The notes: a model not told the origin generated them from the letters alone. DNA of 64,000 bases from Agromyces cerinus (GCF_016907835.1 NZ_JAFBCT010000001.1:1364001-1428000), one strand, 5' to 3'; positions 53,680-62,174 are shown, counted from the stretch's first letter. Made by a program: numbers and translations.

Positions 53680-53709
53680 TCGGGGGAATGGGCGACGGTT
53701 GCCCGCGCG

Positions 53710-53988
53710 CTAGCGCGGGCCACCGTTCGCGATGTCGCGGAGCGCATCGAGATGCCGGACGAAGGCGGCATGCCCTCTCGGAGTGAGCTGCAACCAGGTG
53801 CGCGGCCGCTTTCCGGCATATCCCTTCTGCACGTCGACGAAACCCGCATCGACGAGCAGGGCGACCTGCTTGCTCAGCACGGAGTACGCGTTCGCGAGCG
53901 AGGTGGCTGCTTCAGATGTGTTCGGCTCGGATATGGCGGCCCCACTTCCCTGTGTTTCCCGTTCGAAAGGAACCTTCCATTTTGTCAA
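53710..53988 (-). CDS. Winged-helix regulator, N-terminus missing or replaced
   Basis: 92 residues. The C-terminal 60 are a typical small actinobacterial winged helix (YSVLSKQVALLVDAGFVDVQ, then KGYAGKRPRTWLQLTPRGH). The first about 30, read from a TTG at 53988 in a more A/T-rich stretch, show no similarity to the helix that should precede the HTH; another frame gives an ATG start (MEGSFRTGNTGK) that stops before the HTH. I read this as a 5'-damaged or recombined gene, with a possible TTGACA promoter at its start. Confidence 0.55.
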   Translation of the reverse strand: MTKWKVPFERETQGSGAAISEPNTSEAATSLANAYSVLSKQVALLVDAGFVDVQKGYAGKRPRTWLQLTPRGHAAFVRHLDALRDIANGGPR

Positions 53989-54029
53989 GTGACTAGCAGG
54001 CCCAGTTCGAGCGCAGCTACCTTGGGGAT

Positions 54030-54251
54030 ATGCGAGACGAGGATGACTCGGCAGACCGGAGTGAGACGGTCACGAGCGAGGTTGAGCCGCCGTACCAGGC
54101 GCTGCTCCCGAACCTCGACCACCTCTCGCGTTCCTCCTTCGCCGCGGGCACGGTGAGTCGTCGACGGATCGATCGGGCGCTACTCGTTCTTGCACTGGTG
54201 GCTCTGGCGATCGTGGCCGCGGTCGTCGTGCCACAGCTCGCTGGAGTCTGA
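54030..54251 (+). CDS. Small single-span membrane protein, unknown
   Basis: 73 residues; a charged N-terminal half (MRDEDDSADRSETVTSEVEP) and one hydrophobic helix near the C-terminus (ALLVLALVALAIVAAVVVP). No family recognised. The ATG lies 6 nt after TACCTT, and codon use matches the genome, which supports it as a real gene. Confidence 0.65.
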   Translation: MRDEDDSADRSETVTSEVEPPYQALLPNLDHLSRSSFAAGTVSRRRIDRALLVLALVALAIVAAVVVPQLAGV

Positions 54252-54292
54252 CACCGCGGGCGGCTTCGTTGCGGTTTCGATACTGTTCGCCG

Positions 54293-54808
54293 ATGGACTC
54301 GCGATTCGTCGTTCGGCCGGCACGAGTCGCCGACGTCCCGGGCATGGCTCGCATGCTCGTCGCGTCGTGGCGCGAGACATACCGCGGGATGATGCCCGAT
54401 CGCGTGCTCGACGATGACGGGCTCGTCGAAGCTCGCGAACGATTCTGGACCGCCGCACTCGTCGACGAGCGGTACCGCGCGAATCGCGTCGCGCTGGCCG
54501 AACGGGAAGGAATCGTCATCGGGGTCGCGATGGCCGGCCCGCCGGAAGTGCCGACGGCCGATTGGAGCACGCACCTCTACGTGCTGTACGTCCTCGCGGC
54601 AGAACACGGCACCGGCGTCGGCGCGGCGCTCCTCGACGCTGTCATCCAGGGGGACGATGAGTCGGTCGCCCTGTGGGTCGCCGACCCCAACCCGCGAGCA
54701 CAGGCGTTCTATCGGAAGCACGGATTCCATGCCGACGGCGCAGTGCAGAGCGTGGAGGGTGTCCGCTCGATCCGCATGGTACGAATCCCATCGCAGCACG
54801 CGAACTGA
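54293..54808 (+). CDS. GNAT acetyltransferase
   Basis: 171-residue GNAT: VRPARVADVPGMARMLVASW at the N-terminus, YVLAAEHGTGVGAALLDAVI (acetyl-CoA loop HGTGVG), NPRAQAFYRKHGFHADG. Similar proteins acetylate small molecules or peptides; substrate unknown. ATG 54293 is 6 nt after TACTGT; an upstream start would give eight extra residues without family similarity. Confidence 0.88.
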   Translation: MDSRFVVRPARVADVPGMARMLVASWRETYRGMMPDRVLDDDGLVEARERFWTAALVDERYRANRVALAEREGIVIGVAMAGPPEVPTADWSTHLYVLYVLAAEHGTGVGAALLDAVIQGDDESVALWVADPNPRAQAFYRKHGFHADGAVQSVEGVRSIRMVRIPSQHAN

Positions 54809-54898
54809 GACGTCGCCGAGCGGGGGAGCGCCCGCGGAGATTCACCTCCGCTTGTGCCGCGCGATGGGATAGGCTCGCGCCAACAAGAGGAGATCGAC

Positions 54899-55087
54899 AT
54901 GGAACTGGTGTTCTGGCTGGCGGGTTTCGGCGTCATGATCGCGTGCGCCACGGTCTTCCTCGTCGTGCGAGCGCGACGTGCTCGACGACTCCCGGGTGAT
55001 CACGACGCATCGATCCCCGGCGAACGGTCGCACAGCGAAGCGATTGCCGCGGCCCACACGGCCGGCGCCGCTCGCAGCGCCCACTGA
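54899..55087 (+). CDS. Small single-span membrane protein, unknown
   Basis: 62 residues: one N-terminal helix (ELVFWLAGFGVMIACATVFL) and a basic, then His/Ala-rich tail (ARRARRLPGDHDASIP...). GAGGAG stands 8 nt upstream and TAGGCT at 54870-54875 is a plausible -10. No family recognised. Confidence 0.65.
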   Translation: MELVFWLAGFGVMIACATVFLVVRARRARRLPGDHDASIPGERSHSEAIAAAHTAGAARSAH

Positions 55088-55206
55088 TCGAACGCACGCA
55101 CTGCTTGAGTGGGTTGAAGCAGCGCTCGACGACATTCGGCTGCCCCGACCCAAAGTAGCCGCAAACATCGCCGATCAGCTCCGGCGATCAGGATTGGCAA
55201 CAGGGC

Positions 55207-55425
55207 CTAGTAGCGTTCCCGCGGGTTGCGTGTGAGTCGTTCCGCCTCGTCGATCGCGTGCTGGCGCGCGACCTCGGCATCCGTCTGCGTCGACGTGCTG
55301 CTCGAGGTCCTGCTCCGTCGCTTCTTCAGCCAGCTTGCGATGAAGCCACCGGCGACGAGCGCGACTGCGACAATGCCGAGCGTCAGCCAGCCGCTCGCAT
55401 CCATGTCCGGTGGGAGGTCGCTCAT
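55207..55425 (-). CDS. Small single-span membrane protein, unknown
   Basis: 72 residues: acidic start (MSDLPPDMDASG), a helix (LTLGIVAVALVAGGFIASWL), KKRRSR stop-transfer and a Ser/Thr-rich cytoplasmic tail ending LTRNPRERY. No function known. The 120 bp to its left (55088-55206), read on the plus strand, contains WVEAALDDIRLPRPKVAANI, which looks like the end of a lost gene. Confidence 0.65.
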   Translation of the reverse strand: MSDLPPDMDASGWLTLGIVAVALVAGGFIASWLKKRRSRTSSSTSTQTDAEVARQHAIDEAERLTRNPRERY

Positions 55426-55481
55426 GTCGGCAGTCTAGGGCTCCTGCAGTCCATCCCGTTCGGCAGTTTCGCGATCCATCT

Positions 55482-55571
55482 CTACGCGGATGGTTCGTCG
55501 TAGGGGTCGGGCAGGTATGCGGTGATGTCGATCGGTTCGGTCGGCGGCAGTTCGATCGCGGGGTCGGTCAT
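55482..55571 (-). CDS. 29-residue acidic proline-rich micropeptide behind the response regulator gene
   Basis: Too short for usual gene finding. ATG 55571 has AGGAAG (55583-55578) exactly 6 nt upstream, overlapping the response-regulator stop, so it is cotranscribed and probably coupled. The peptide has seven Pro, seven Asp/Glu and no Lys or Arg; residues 3-20 read DPAIELPPTEPIDITAYL, closely matching a second micropeptide at 62175. The tail (PDPYDEPSA) is different. Function unknown; see findings. Confidence 0.7.
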   Translation of the reverse strand: MTDPAIELPPTEPIDITAYLPDPYDEPSA

Positions 55572-55582
55572 GGCGGACTTCC

Positions 55583-56236
55583 TCACTGAACAAGGCGGTG
55601 GTTGTATGCGTGGGCGACGACCTGCAGCCGGGATGCGAGCTCAAGCTTCGCCAGGATGCTCGAGATGTGCGACTTGACGGTCGTTTCGCTGATGTACGCG
55701 GACTCGGCGATGTCGGCGTTCGAGAGTCCGCGTGCTGCGAGGAGGTAGACCTCGCGTTCGCGGGCTGTCAGCGCCGCGATCGCCTGCTGATCCGGCTCGA
55801 CGCGCGCCGACGGCGTGAGGTCGCGGATGAGCGCGAGCGTGGTGGAGGGTGCGTAGACGGAGTTTCCTTCGTGAACGGTGCGAATCGCGGCCAGGAGCAG
55901 TTCGGGTCGGGCGTCCTTCATGAGGAAGCCATGTGCGCCGGCGTCGATCGCGTGCGCGACCGCCTCCTGTCGTTGGTGCGTCGTCAGCACGATGACCCGT
56001 GAGGTGGGGGACTCAACCAGCACCCTCCGGGTCGCGGTGATGCCGTCGGCCTTCGGCATCCGGATGTCCATGAGGATGACGTCGGGGCGCACCTCGGCGG
56101 CAAGGGTGACGATGTCGTCGCCGTCGTGCGCGGTGCCGGCGAACTCGAGATCCGGCTGCGACCGGATGATCATCTCGATGCCCGCGCAGAACAGCACATG
56201 GTCGTCTGCGATGGCGACCCGGATGGGTTCACTCAT
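55583..56236 (-). CDS. LuxR/NarL-family response regulator
   Basis: 217 residues: receiver domain with acidic pair ADDH, phosphoacceptor Asp57 in VILMDIRMP, Thr in VIVLTTHQR and Lys in GFLMKDARP; then a LuxR helix-turn-helix (LTAREREVYLLAARGLSNAD, ISETTVKSHISSILAKLEL). Its start overlaps the kinase gene by 4 bp, and a micropeptide gene follows. Targets are unknown. Confidence 0.95.
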   Translation of the reverse strand: MSEPIRVAIADDHVLFCAGIEMIIRSQPDLEFAGTAHDGDDIVTLAAEVRPDVILMDIRMPKADGITATRRVLVESPTSRVIVLTTHQRQEAVAHAIDAGAHGFLMKDARPELLLAAIRTVHEGNSVYAPSTTLALIRDLTPSARVEPDQQAIAALTAREREVYLLAARGLSNADIAESAYISETTVKSHISSILAKLELASRLQVVAHAYNHRLVQ

Positions 56237-57522
56237 GCGATGGCCTCGATCGCGAGCCTGGTGGGTTCGTCGACCGGGATGAACGCGTTGACGATGAATG
56301 CGTCTCCCTCATCGACGGCGGCGGTGAGCCAGCCGCCGGCGATCTGCGCGCGTTCCTGCATGCCGCGGATGCCGCGGCCCGGTCGAGTCGCACCCGTGGC
56401 GGAGGCCGGGGTCGCGATCAGGAGCGCCAATCCAGGCCCCCTCCAGTCCAACGTGACCGTCGTGGAGCCGTCGGTGTCGGCATGCCGGACCGCGTTCGTG
56501 AGCGCCTCCTGCACGATTCGGAAGACGCTCAACTGCTGGATGGGGGAGAGGGGCTTGCTCTCGCCGTGCTCGGCGTACACGCAATCGAGCCCCGCGCCGC
56601 GGACTCGATCCAACAGCGCCTGAAGATCGGTGAGCTTCGGGCGTTCTGCTTCGCCGAGGAGGGGGCTCGAGTCCAGGAGCTGGCGGAGTTCGGTCAACCC
56701 GTCGCGTGCCGTGTCCGCGATCGTGCTCAGCGCATTCCGGGTGCCCGCAGCGAGCGAGTCATCCGTCATTCGCGTTCCATCGGCTTGGGCAGCGATCACG
56801 GCGAGCGAATGCGCCATCACGTCATGCACTTCCTGGGCGAGCTGCTCGCGTTCCGACAGGGCGACCAGCTCGTCTTCAACCGCCGCGAGATCGCGTTCGA
56901 GCGCCTGGGCGTGCCTGCGAGCCGTGTACACCTTCGTGACCATACGAAGCGCCAGGCCGGCACACCAGGCGCCGACCGCGAGGCCGACCGCGATGACGCA
57001 CGCCGCAGCGAACATCCCGACGACCTCGAACTCGCCGCCGTTCTGGTAGTCGCGGGCGGCTTGCGGCGAGTACAGCACCGGCCATTCAGCAGCGCCGAAG
57101 CTGCGGAGCGTCAGGAGCAAGGTCACGATCACCGCGTAGAGGCCGGAGGCCGGCAGCGAGATCCAATGCACGACGTAGCTGCCGAAGGCGCTGATATTGA
57201 ACAGTGCGTAGAGCAGCGGCAGGTAGGCCGGCCAGCTCGTGTTGCCGAACCTCGCGCTCTCCACCAGAAGCTGCACGACGAGAACCGCACCGATCAAGCC
57301 CAAGGCCACGGCCGGCCATCGCTGGGAGATCGCGATCGCGAGGCCGAACGCGATGAACGGCACCACAGCCACGATCGGCCCGAGCGGGGCGTTCCCGAGG
57401 CGTCCGGCCTCGGCGATCCACCACAGGACGATGTAGGCCGCGCCGGCGGCAGGTGCGAGGAGAACGAGCCAGCTCGGTCGAAACAGTTTCAGATCCACAT
57501 GCTCAACGTATGGCCGGATCAT
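56233..57522 (-). CDS. Sensor histidine kinase (NarL-type, HisKA_3)
   Basis: 429 residues. Five or six N-terminal membrane helices (LVLLAPAAGAAYIVLWWIAE, and so on) with short loops, so sensing is probably in the membrane. Then a dimerisation helix with H-box His233 (QLAQEVHDVMAHSLAV), N-box EALTNAVRHA and G-box GRGIRGMQERA. GAGGA stands 3 nt before ATG 57522. A 23-codon frame (57590-57519) ends overlapping this ATG and might be a coupling leader peptide. Confidence 0.93.
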   Translation of the reverse strand: MIRPYVEHVDLKLFRPSWLVLLAPAAGAAYIVLWWIAEAGRLGNAPLGPIVAVVPFIAFGLAIAISQRWPAVALGLIGAVLVVQLLVESARFGNTSWPAYLPLLYALFNISAFGSYVVHWISLPASGLYAVIVTLLLTLRSFGAAEWPVLYSPQAARDYQNGGEFEVVGMFAAACVIAVGLAVGAWCAGLALRMVTKVYTARRHAQALERDLAAVEDELVALSEREQLAQEVHDVMAHSLAVIAAQADGTRMTDDSLAAGTRNALSTIADTARDGLTELRQLLDSSPLLGEAERPKLTDLQALLDRVRGAGLDCVYAEHGESKPLSPIQQLSVFRIVQEALTNAVRHADTDGSTTVTLDWRGPGLALLIATPASATGATRPGRGIRGMQERAQIAGGWLTAAVDEGDAFIVNAFIPVDEPTRLAIEAIA

Positions 57523-57640
57523 GATTCCTCACCTGCGATCGACCCGATCTCCTTCGCCTGGCCCAGCAATCCCATCCTGACGGAGGACATCGCAGTGGTG
57601 CCCGCCAACGCCTCGACGTCGGCCCTCGATCTCACACCGC

Positions 57641-58215
57641 CTAAGATTGGAGAGCCGAGACGAACCTGAGGATCCCGGGGTAGCTCGCGCAGTCGAGGAT
57701 GCCGTCGTTCCAGACGAAGCCGCGAGCGGGGTAGCTCTCGTCGCTCCCGTCGGGCCCATCGACGAATCCGTCGATCCCGTAGTCGACGTTCTCGAAGTAT
57801 CCGTCCGCCTCGAGACCGGCGCGAGTCGTCGCCCATGCCGCTTCGTTCATGGGCAACCGGCCGAGTACGACGAACACATGCCTCCACCGGTCCACTTGCA
57901 GACCATGCCGTCGGTCGAGTACTCGGCCAGCAGCGGGTAGTCCCAGCTCTGCACGTCGAAGTCGCGCAATGTGAGATTGTCGGCGGCGAGGTCGTCGTAG
58001 CCGGCCTTGTCCAACACCGCATCGCAGGGCGCCGACTCAACCGCCGGGGGAGTGGTGACGGTGGGCGAATCGCTCGCTTCGACCGGCTCACTGGTCGAAC
58101 CCGCGGCTGACGGGGTGACGGCCCCGGTGGCCGGAGCGCAGCCCGTCAACCCGAGCGCTGCGACGAGGGAGACGTAGACCGCGGCGATCCACACAATTCT
58201 CTGCTTGCCCGCCAT
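57641..58215 (-). pseudogene. Frameshifted lipoprotein gene, paralogue of 60291-60854
   Basis: N-terminal part: signal peptide and lipobox (ALGLTGC), then Thr/Pro linker and domain up to DGMVCKWTGGG, where the frame ends in CSSYSAGCP. Compared with the intact paralogue (CKWAGGGDVNVVVGQLAMDE), the rest continues in another frame as VFVVLGRLPMNEAAWATTR to ASYPGILRFVSALQS. Restoring one base (GGC-GAT in place of GGC-AT) between 57879 and 57880 repairs it. Either a recent single-base deletion or a sequencing error. Confidence 0.85.
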
Positions 58216-58434
58216 CGTATGGCCGGCGCGACCATCAGACGGGGCGAAGGCGACGACACCGTCCACTGCGGCCGAGTGCGCGCCGCACAGCAATGCGGCT
58301 TCGGCTGGGCACGAAGTGCCGACGACGTAGGCCGCTGGCCCGGTTTCGTGCACACATGGCCTCCGCCGGGACCAAGCCAGGGGAGTGGCTGGCGAGTTCG
58401 CGGGCGTGACCTGAATGCCAGCTAGGATCGCGGA

Positions 58435-59244
58435 ATGCGCCCGCCAGTTCATGTCCTCGACGCGTTCGGCGCCGCCGGTCCGGCTGCGAGGCTGACGGGT
58501 GGCAGAGGGACTGCGTGGCGCGTCGGGAACGTCATACTCAAACCGCTCGACGTGCTGCCCGAAGAGCTCGACTGGTTGCACCTCGCGTCGAGCAACGTGA
58601 GCGCTGCGGAGATCCGAATGAGCCTACCGATCATGAGTCGGTCGGGGGAGCTGATCGTCGACGGGTGGACGGCGTTTCCCGTGCTCGAAGGTGAACACCG
58701 AGCGGGCAGGTGGGCAGAAACCGCGAGGGTCGCTTTCGAGTTTGCAGACCAGTTCCGAGGAGTCGACCGACCGGACTTCATCGATAGGCGGACTCATGCC
58801 TGGGCCCGCGCTGATCGTCTCGCGTGGGATGAGCGCGTACCCGCCGATATCGACGGCGCACCGTTTCTCGCAGATCTGCTCGCGGCGCGTCTGGCCATCT
58901 CGGAGTCTCCGGGCATCGTCCATGGTGATCTCAGCGGGAACGTTCTGTTCGATGAGATGCATGTGCCGTCGGTTATCGATCTCACGTTGTACTGGCGGCC
59001 CGTCAAGTATTCCGTGGCGATCGTCGCTGTGGACGCGGTGTGCTTCGAAGGAGCGCCCCCTTCGTTGCTCGAAACGATCGAGCCTTCCGACCACTTCTCG
59101 CAGTACCTCGTGCGTGCACTGATCTTTCGGATCGCGACCGATTGGTTCAACGAAATCGCCGCTTCACGGCTCGCCGTGTACGAGGACGTCAGCAGGCGTG
59201 TGCTGGAACTTGTGTCCGCTGACGGTCGGATCCGACACGAGTAA
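58435..59244 (+). CDS. APH-fold protein, TIGR02569-like
   Basis: 269 residues matching an actinobacterial family related to aminoglycoside phosphotransferases: PPVHVLDAFGAAGPA and TAWRVGNVILKPLD at the N-terminus (Lys of the N-lobe), catalytic loop IVHGDLSGNVLFDE, metal Asp in SVIDLTLYWRP. Substrate unknown. ATG 58435 is 6 nt after TAGGAT. Confidence 0.87.
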   Translation: MRPPVHVLDAFGAAGPAARLTGGRGTAWRVGNVILKPLDVLPEELDWLHLASSNVSAAEIRMSLPIMSRSGELIVDGWTAFPVLEGEHRAGRWAETARVAFEFADQFRGVDRPDFIDRRTHAWARADRLAWDERVPADIDGAPFLADLLAARLAISESPGIVHGDLSGNVLFDEMHVPSVIDLTLYWRPVKYSVAIVAVDAVCFEGAPPSLLETIEPSDHFSQYLVRALIFRIATDWFNEIAASRLAVYEDVSRRVLELVSADGRIRHE

Positions 59245-59334
59245 CGTGCCACTCATCAAGTGAATCGCGCATTCATCTGCCGATAGGGCCTCATGCGCGA
59301 AGCGAAGCGCTCGGGTTCGGAGACGGTGTCATCA

Positions 59335-59859
59335 CTACGAGGCCGCGATGTGCTCCGTCAGCGTCTTCGCCAATGACGGCACATCCACCGCCGTTGTCGT
59401 CTCAACAGCTATCACGGGCAGGCCTGTGATTGGAGCTGCGGACGAGCTGAGCGCCTCCCACTCTGGAAGGCGCCCAGCGTCGGCATGCGCAACGTGGCGA
59501 TCTCGCGTGAGGAACCGTTCCCGTGCAATTTCAAGCGAGATCTGGCACCAGATCTCGACGCCACGCGGTGCACCAAGTGCGTTGAAGCCGCGACGAAAAT
59601 GCGAGTCGTCTCGACCTGCCGCCCAGAAGGATTCGACGATCACCGTTCCGCTGAGCATCCTTGCGATCGCCCAGACGTTCTCAGCGGCGACCGCTCCCAG
59701 CTGCGACGTCGGCAGCGAGACGTTCATCGCGTCGCTCAGCGCTTCCTTGATCGCATCCTTCGCGATCAGAGGAACCGCGAGTTCTCGAGCGAGCGAACTG
59801 GCCAATGTCGTCTTGCCCGCACCCGGAACGCCGTTCACAACAATCAGGAAGTCGATCAC
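59335..59859 (-). CDS. P-loop small-molecule kinase / zeta-toxin-like ATPase
   Basis: 174 residues: Walker A VNGVPGAGKTTLASSLA at the very N-terminus, AKDAIKEALSDAM, VIVESFWAAGRDD as the second strand and RERFLTRDRHVAHA for the lid arginines. It resembles predicted kinases such as chloramphenicol phosphotransferase or zeta toxins; no antitoxin-like gene overlaps it. GTG 59859 follows TACGCT by 6 nt. Confidence 0.83.
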   Translation of the reverse strand: MIDFLIVVNGVPGAGKTTLASSLARELAVPLIAKDAIKEALSDAMNVSLPTSQLGAVAAENVWAIARMLSGTVIVESFWAAGRDDSHFRRGFNALGAPRGVEIWCQISLEIARERFLTRDRHVAHADAGRLPEWEALSSSAAPITGLPVIAVETTTAVDVPSLAKTLTEHIAAS

Positions 59860-60290
59860 GATTCGAGCGTAGATGCAGCGTCTGCTCAGCGCACGAAAAC
59901 GGATAATGCAGTCCGTTTCCTGGGGTAAACCAGGAGCGCTCCAGCTCGTAACACTGAATGGCGAGACCCTCGGCAAGCCGGCCATCTCGACGACGTGTCG
60001 ACGAAGCGTCTCGAGTATCTAGCGCCCGAGCCGGAAACTGAGGTATTCGTATCTTTCCCTCGGTGCATTCTCACCGACGCAACGACGCAGCGGATCGCAT
60101 GGGACAGCAGGTGCGGTCGGTTTGCGTTTGATGGTGCTTCTCCGGGGAACATACTGTCGCATTGGTTGAGCGTTCGATGGAGCTCCGGTGAGGTAGCCGA
60201 TAATGCACATTATGTCTGAATGAGAATCCCCGATCTGCAGGATTCGCAGGGCCTACCCCGGCCGCGCGGCGCTCAGATGGGGTCGAACAG
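59860..60290. other. Gene-poor stretch, lower G+C
   Basis: 431 bp between the kinase and the lipoprotein gene. The left end holds the kinase promoter (TACGCT, 59871-59866). The rest is visibly lower in G+C than its surroundings. One GTG frame (59995-60219, 74 codons) is open but has weak third-position bias and no recognisable similarity. I see no hairpin, tRNA or clear repeat. Confidence 0.5.
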
Positions 60291-60854
60291 TCAGATCTGG
60301 AACGCCGGGATGAACTCAAGGATGCCGGGATAGCTGGCGTAGTAGAGGATGCCGTCGCGCCAGGCGAATCCGCGCGACGGATAGCTCTCGTCTTCACCGT
60401 CCGGTCCGTTCGTGAACCCATCGACTCCACCAGCGTTGTCCCGCTGGAAGCCGGCCGCCTCGAGCTCGGCTCGCGTTGTCTCCCATGTCGCCTCATCCAT
60501 CGCCAGCTGGCCGACGACGACATTTACGTCGCCGCCGCCGGCCCACTTGCAGACCACACCGTCGGCCGCGAAATCAGAGAGCAGCGGATAGTCCCAGTTC
60601 TGGAATTCGAAGTCGACCGGCGTGAGATTTGTCGCAGCGAGATCAGCGTTGCCAGCGTCGTCGAGCGTGGTGTCGCAGCCTGCGAGCTCCACTACGGGTG
60701 CGGTGCTCGCCTCAGGGGTGGAATTGACGGTACTGCTGGGAGGTGCCGTCGCCTCCGTCACGGCCGGACCTGGTTGGCTGGTGCAGCCGACAAGCGCAAA
60801 GGCGATGACTGTGGTGCCGATTCCGACAATGACCGACTGAGCGGAGATACGCAT
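60291..60854 (-). CDS. Putative lipoprotein, unknown family
   Basis: 187 residues: signal peptide with lipobox ALVGC (Cys near 24), Ala/Thr/Pro linker, then a 130-residue domain with three further Cys at most (AGCDTTLDDAGNADLA, GVVCKWAGGGDVNVVVG) and C-terminal DESYPSRGFAWRDGILYY. Intact counterpart of the frameshifted gene at 57641-58215 (about half the domain residues identical by eye). ATG 60854 is 6 nt after TACGCT. Confidence 0.82.
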   Translation of the reverse strand: MRISAQSVIVGIGTTVIAFALVGCTSQPGPAVTEATAPPSSTVNSTPEASTAPVVELAGCDTTLDDAGNADLAATNLTPVDFEFQNWDYPLLSDFAADGVVCKWAGGGDVNVVVGQLAMDEATWETTRAELEAAGFQRDNAGGVDGFTNGPDGEDESYPSRGFAWRDGILYYASYPGILEFIPAFQI

Positions 60855-61044
60855 CCGGTTAGCGTAAGGCTCAGCCGAGAGTCCGAGCGTCCGGGACGCC
60901 CCTGTTGTGGGAACTTCGGGGGCCGATCTCGCCCTCTTGATGGGGCGAATCATGCTCATCTCGAACACGACGCAGCCGAAATGGACGTTTCGGGCACCAG
61001 CGGACATGTATGTGTAAGTCGAACGAAATGGACGGGGTTACGCG

Positions 61045-61590
61045 GTGGCCGATGATCTGGACGAACTGCTGCGTCGCTCGCAGCCCGAGCTGGCCGAGCG
61101 CAGCCGAAATCTGAGCTTTGCGTTGGATGACCTGGTGAGCGCACAGCCGCTCACCGTCAAACGTCGATGGCGGCCGATGCTTGCCGGCAGCTTCATTGTG
61201 TTCGCGCTCGCGGGTGGCGCCTCGATCGCCGCGGCCACGCCCGGCGTGCTCGCGTGGTTCGGGTGGACGGATAACGCGACGTCCCACTCGCGGGGCGAAG
61301 AGATCTGCCATGAAGGGTTCCGCGTCGTTTCGGCCTCGAAACAGGACTCGGAGTCGGATTCAATACACGCTGCTCGGGAGTACCTCGCGACGCTCGATAT
61401 CAACGCCGTCGACATCAGCGAGCAACTTGCCGAACAGATCCAGGACGGTGGAGGACCGAGGAACCCCGAGTCCGTGGCGCGCAGCATGGCCATTTACGAG
61501 CTGACGGTTGAGCACGTCGCGAGCCTCGGCCTCCCGACCGAGGATCTGTCCATCGAATCGGGCGGCCTCTGCGACGGGGGCGAGCGATGA
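61045..61590 (+). CDS. Single-span membrane protein, candidate anti-sigma factor
   Basis: 181 residues: 45-residue cytoplasmic N-terminus (LDELLRRSQPELAERSRNLS), one helix (PMLAGSFIVFALAGGASIAA) and an outside domain with two Cys (EEICHEGF, SGGLCDGG). Topology and position directly before, and overlapping (ATGA), an ECF sigma gene suggest an anti-sigma factor, though the classical zinc motif HxxxCxxC is absent and anti-sigma genes usually come second. GTG 61045 has GACGGGG upstream. Confidence 0.7.
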   Translation: MADDLDELLRRSQPELAERSRNLSFALDDLVSAQPLTVKRRWRPMLAGSFIVFALAGGASIAAATPGVLAWFGWTDNATSHSRGEEICHEGFRVVSASKQDSESDSIHAAREYLATLDINAVDISEQLAEQIQDGGGPRNPESVARSMAIYELTVEHVASLGLPTEDLSIESGGLCDGGER

Positions 61591-62144
61591 CCCGGGCATC
61601 GAGCCCCCGCGTGGCGGAGCTGACCAGCGCACTTCGCGCCAACTCATCCGATCTGCTTGCCTATTTCGAGCGACGCACCGAGCCCCGTGCCGACGCGGCC
61701 GATCTGCTCAGCGACACCATGATCGTCGCTTGGAAGCGAGTCGACCGCCTCCCCACCGACGAAACAGATGCCCGAAAGTGGCTCTTCGGTATCGCGTCCC
61801 GGGTCCTGTCTGCTTCCCACCGCGCAAGCCGGCGCCGGCACGCTGCCGTCGAGCGCCTTCGCGATGAACTCACTCGCGCAAGGCTGGTCACACCGACCGA
61901 GGTGGAGTCGCTCGAGGAGTCCGAGCAGATACGTGCCGCGATAGCGAGACTGCCTCGCCAACTCCAGGAACTTGTCCGACTGGTCCACTGGGACGGATTC
62001 AGCCTGATCGACGCGGCCGTCGTGACAGGAACCTCCGCATCGACCGCGCGCTCACGGTACGCCCGCGCCCGTGAGCTCCTGCGCGACCATCTCGGCCCAA
62101 CAGCCACTGAGATGCGGTCCACGTCCGCCATGACCGAGCAGTAG
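61587..62144 (+). CDS. ECF-type RNA polymerase sigma factor
   Basis: 185 residues: sigma2 (LLAYFERRTEPRADAADLLS, DTMIVAWKRVDRLP, KWLFGIASRVLSASHRASRR) and sigma4 (LPRQLQELVRLVHWDGFSLI, then ASTARSRYARARELLRDHL). It overlaps the membrane-protein gene by 4 bp. Thirty bases downstream a 40-codon gene with a strong ribosome site begins. Its target promoter is not identifiable here. Confidence 0.93.
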   Translation: MTRASSPRVAELTSALRANSSDLLAYFERRTEPRADAADLLSDTMIVAWKRVDRLPTDETDARKWLFGIASRVLSASHRASRRRHAAVERLRDELTRARLVTPTEVESLEESEQIRAAIARLPRQLQELVRLVHWDGFSLIDAAVVTGTSASTARSRYARARELLRDHLGPTATEMRSTSAMTEQ

Positions 62145-62174
62145 CAACACTCGACGCACACGAGGAGCACACAC

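Noticed and set aside
57519..57590. 23-codon frame ending in an ATGA overlap with the histidine kinase start
   Set aside because: Poor ribosome site and no similarity; kept only as a possible leader mentioned at the kinase.
59335..59859. Zeta-toxin of a toxin-antitoxin pair
   Set aside because: No small overlapping antitoxin gene; a stand-alone P-loop kinase is simpler.
59995..60219. 74-codon GTG frame in the gene-poor stretch
   Set aside because: Weak third-position bias, no ribosome site and no recognisable similarity.
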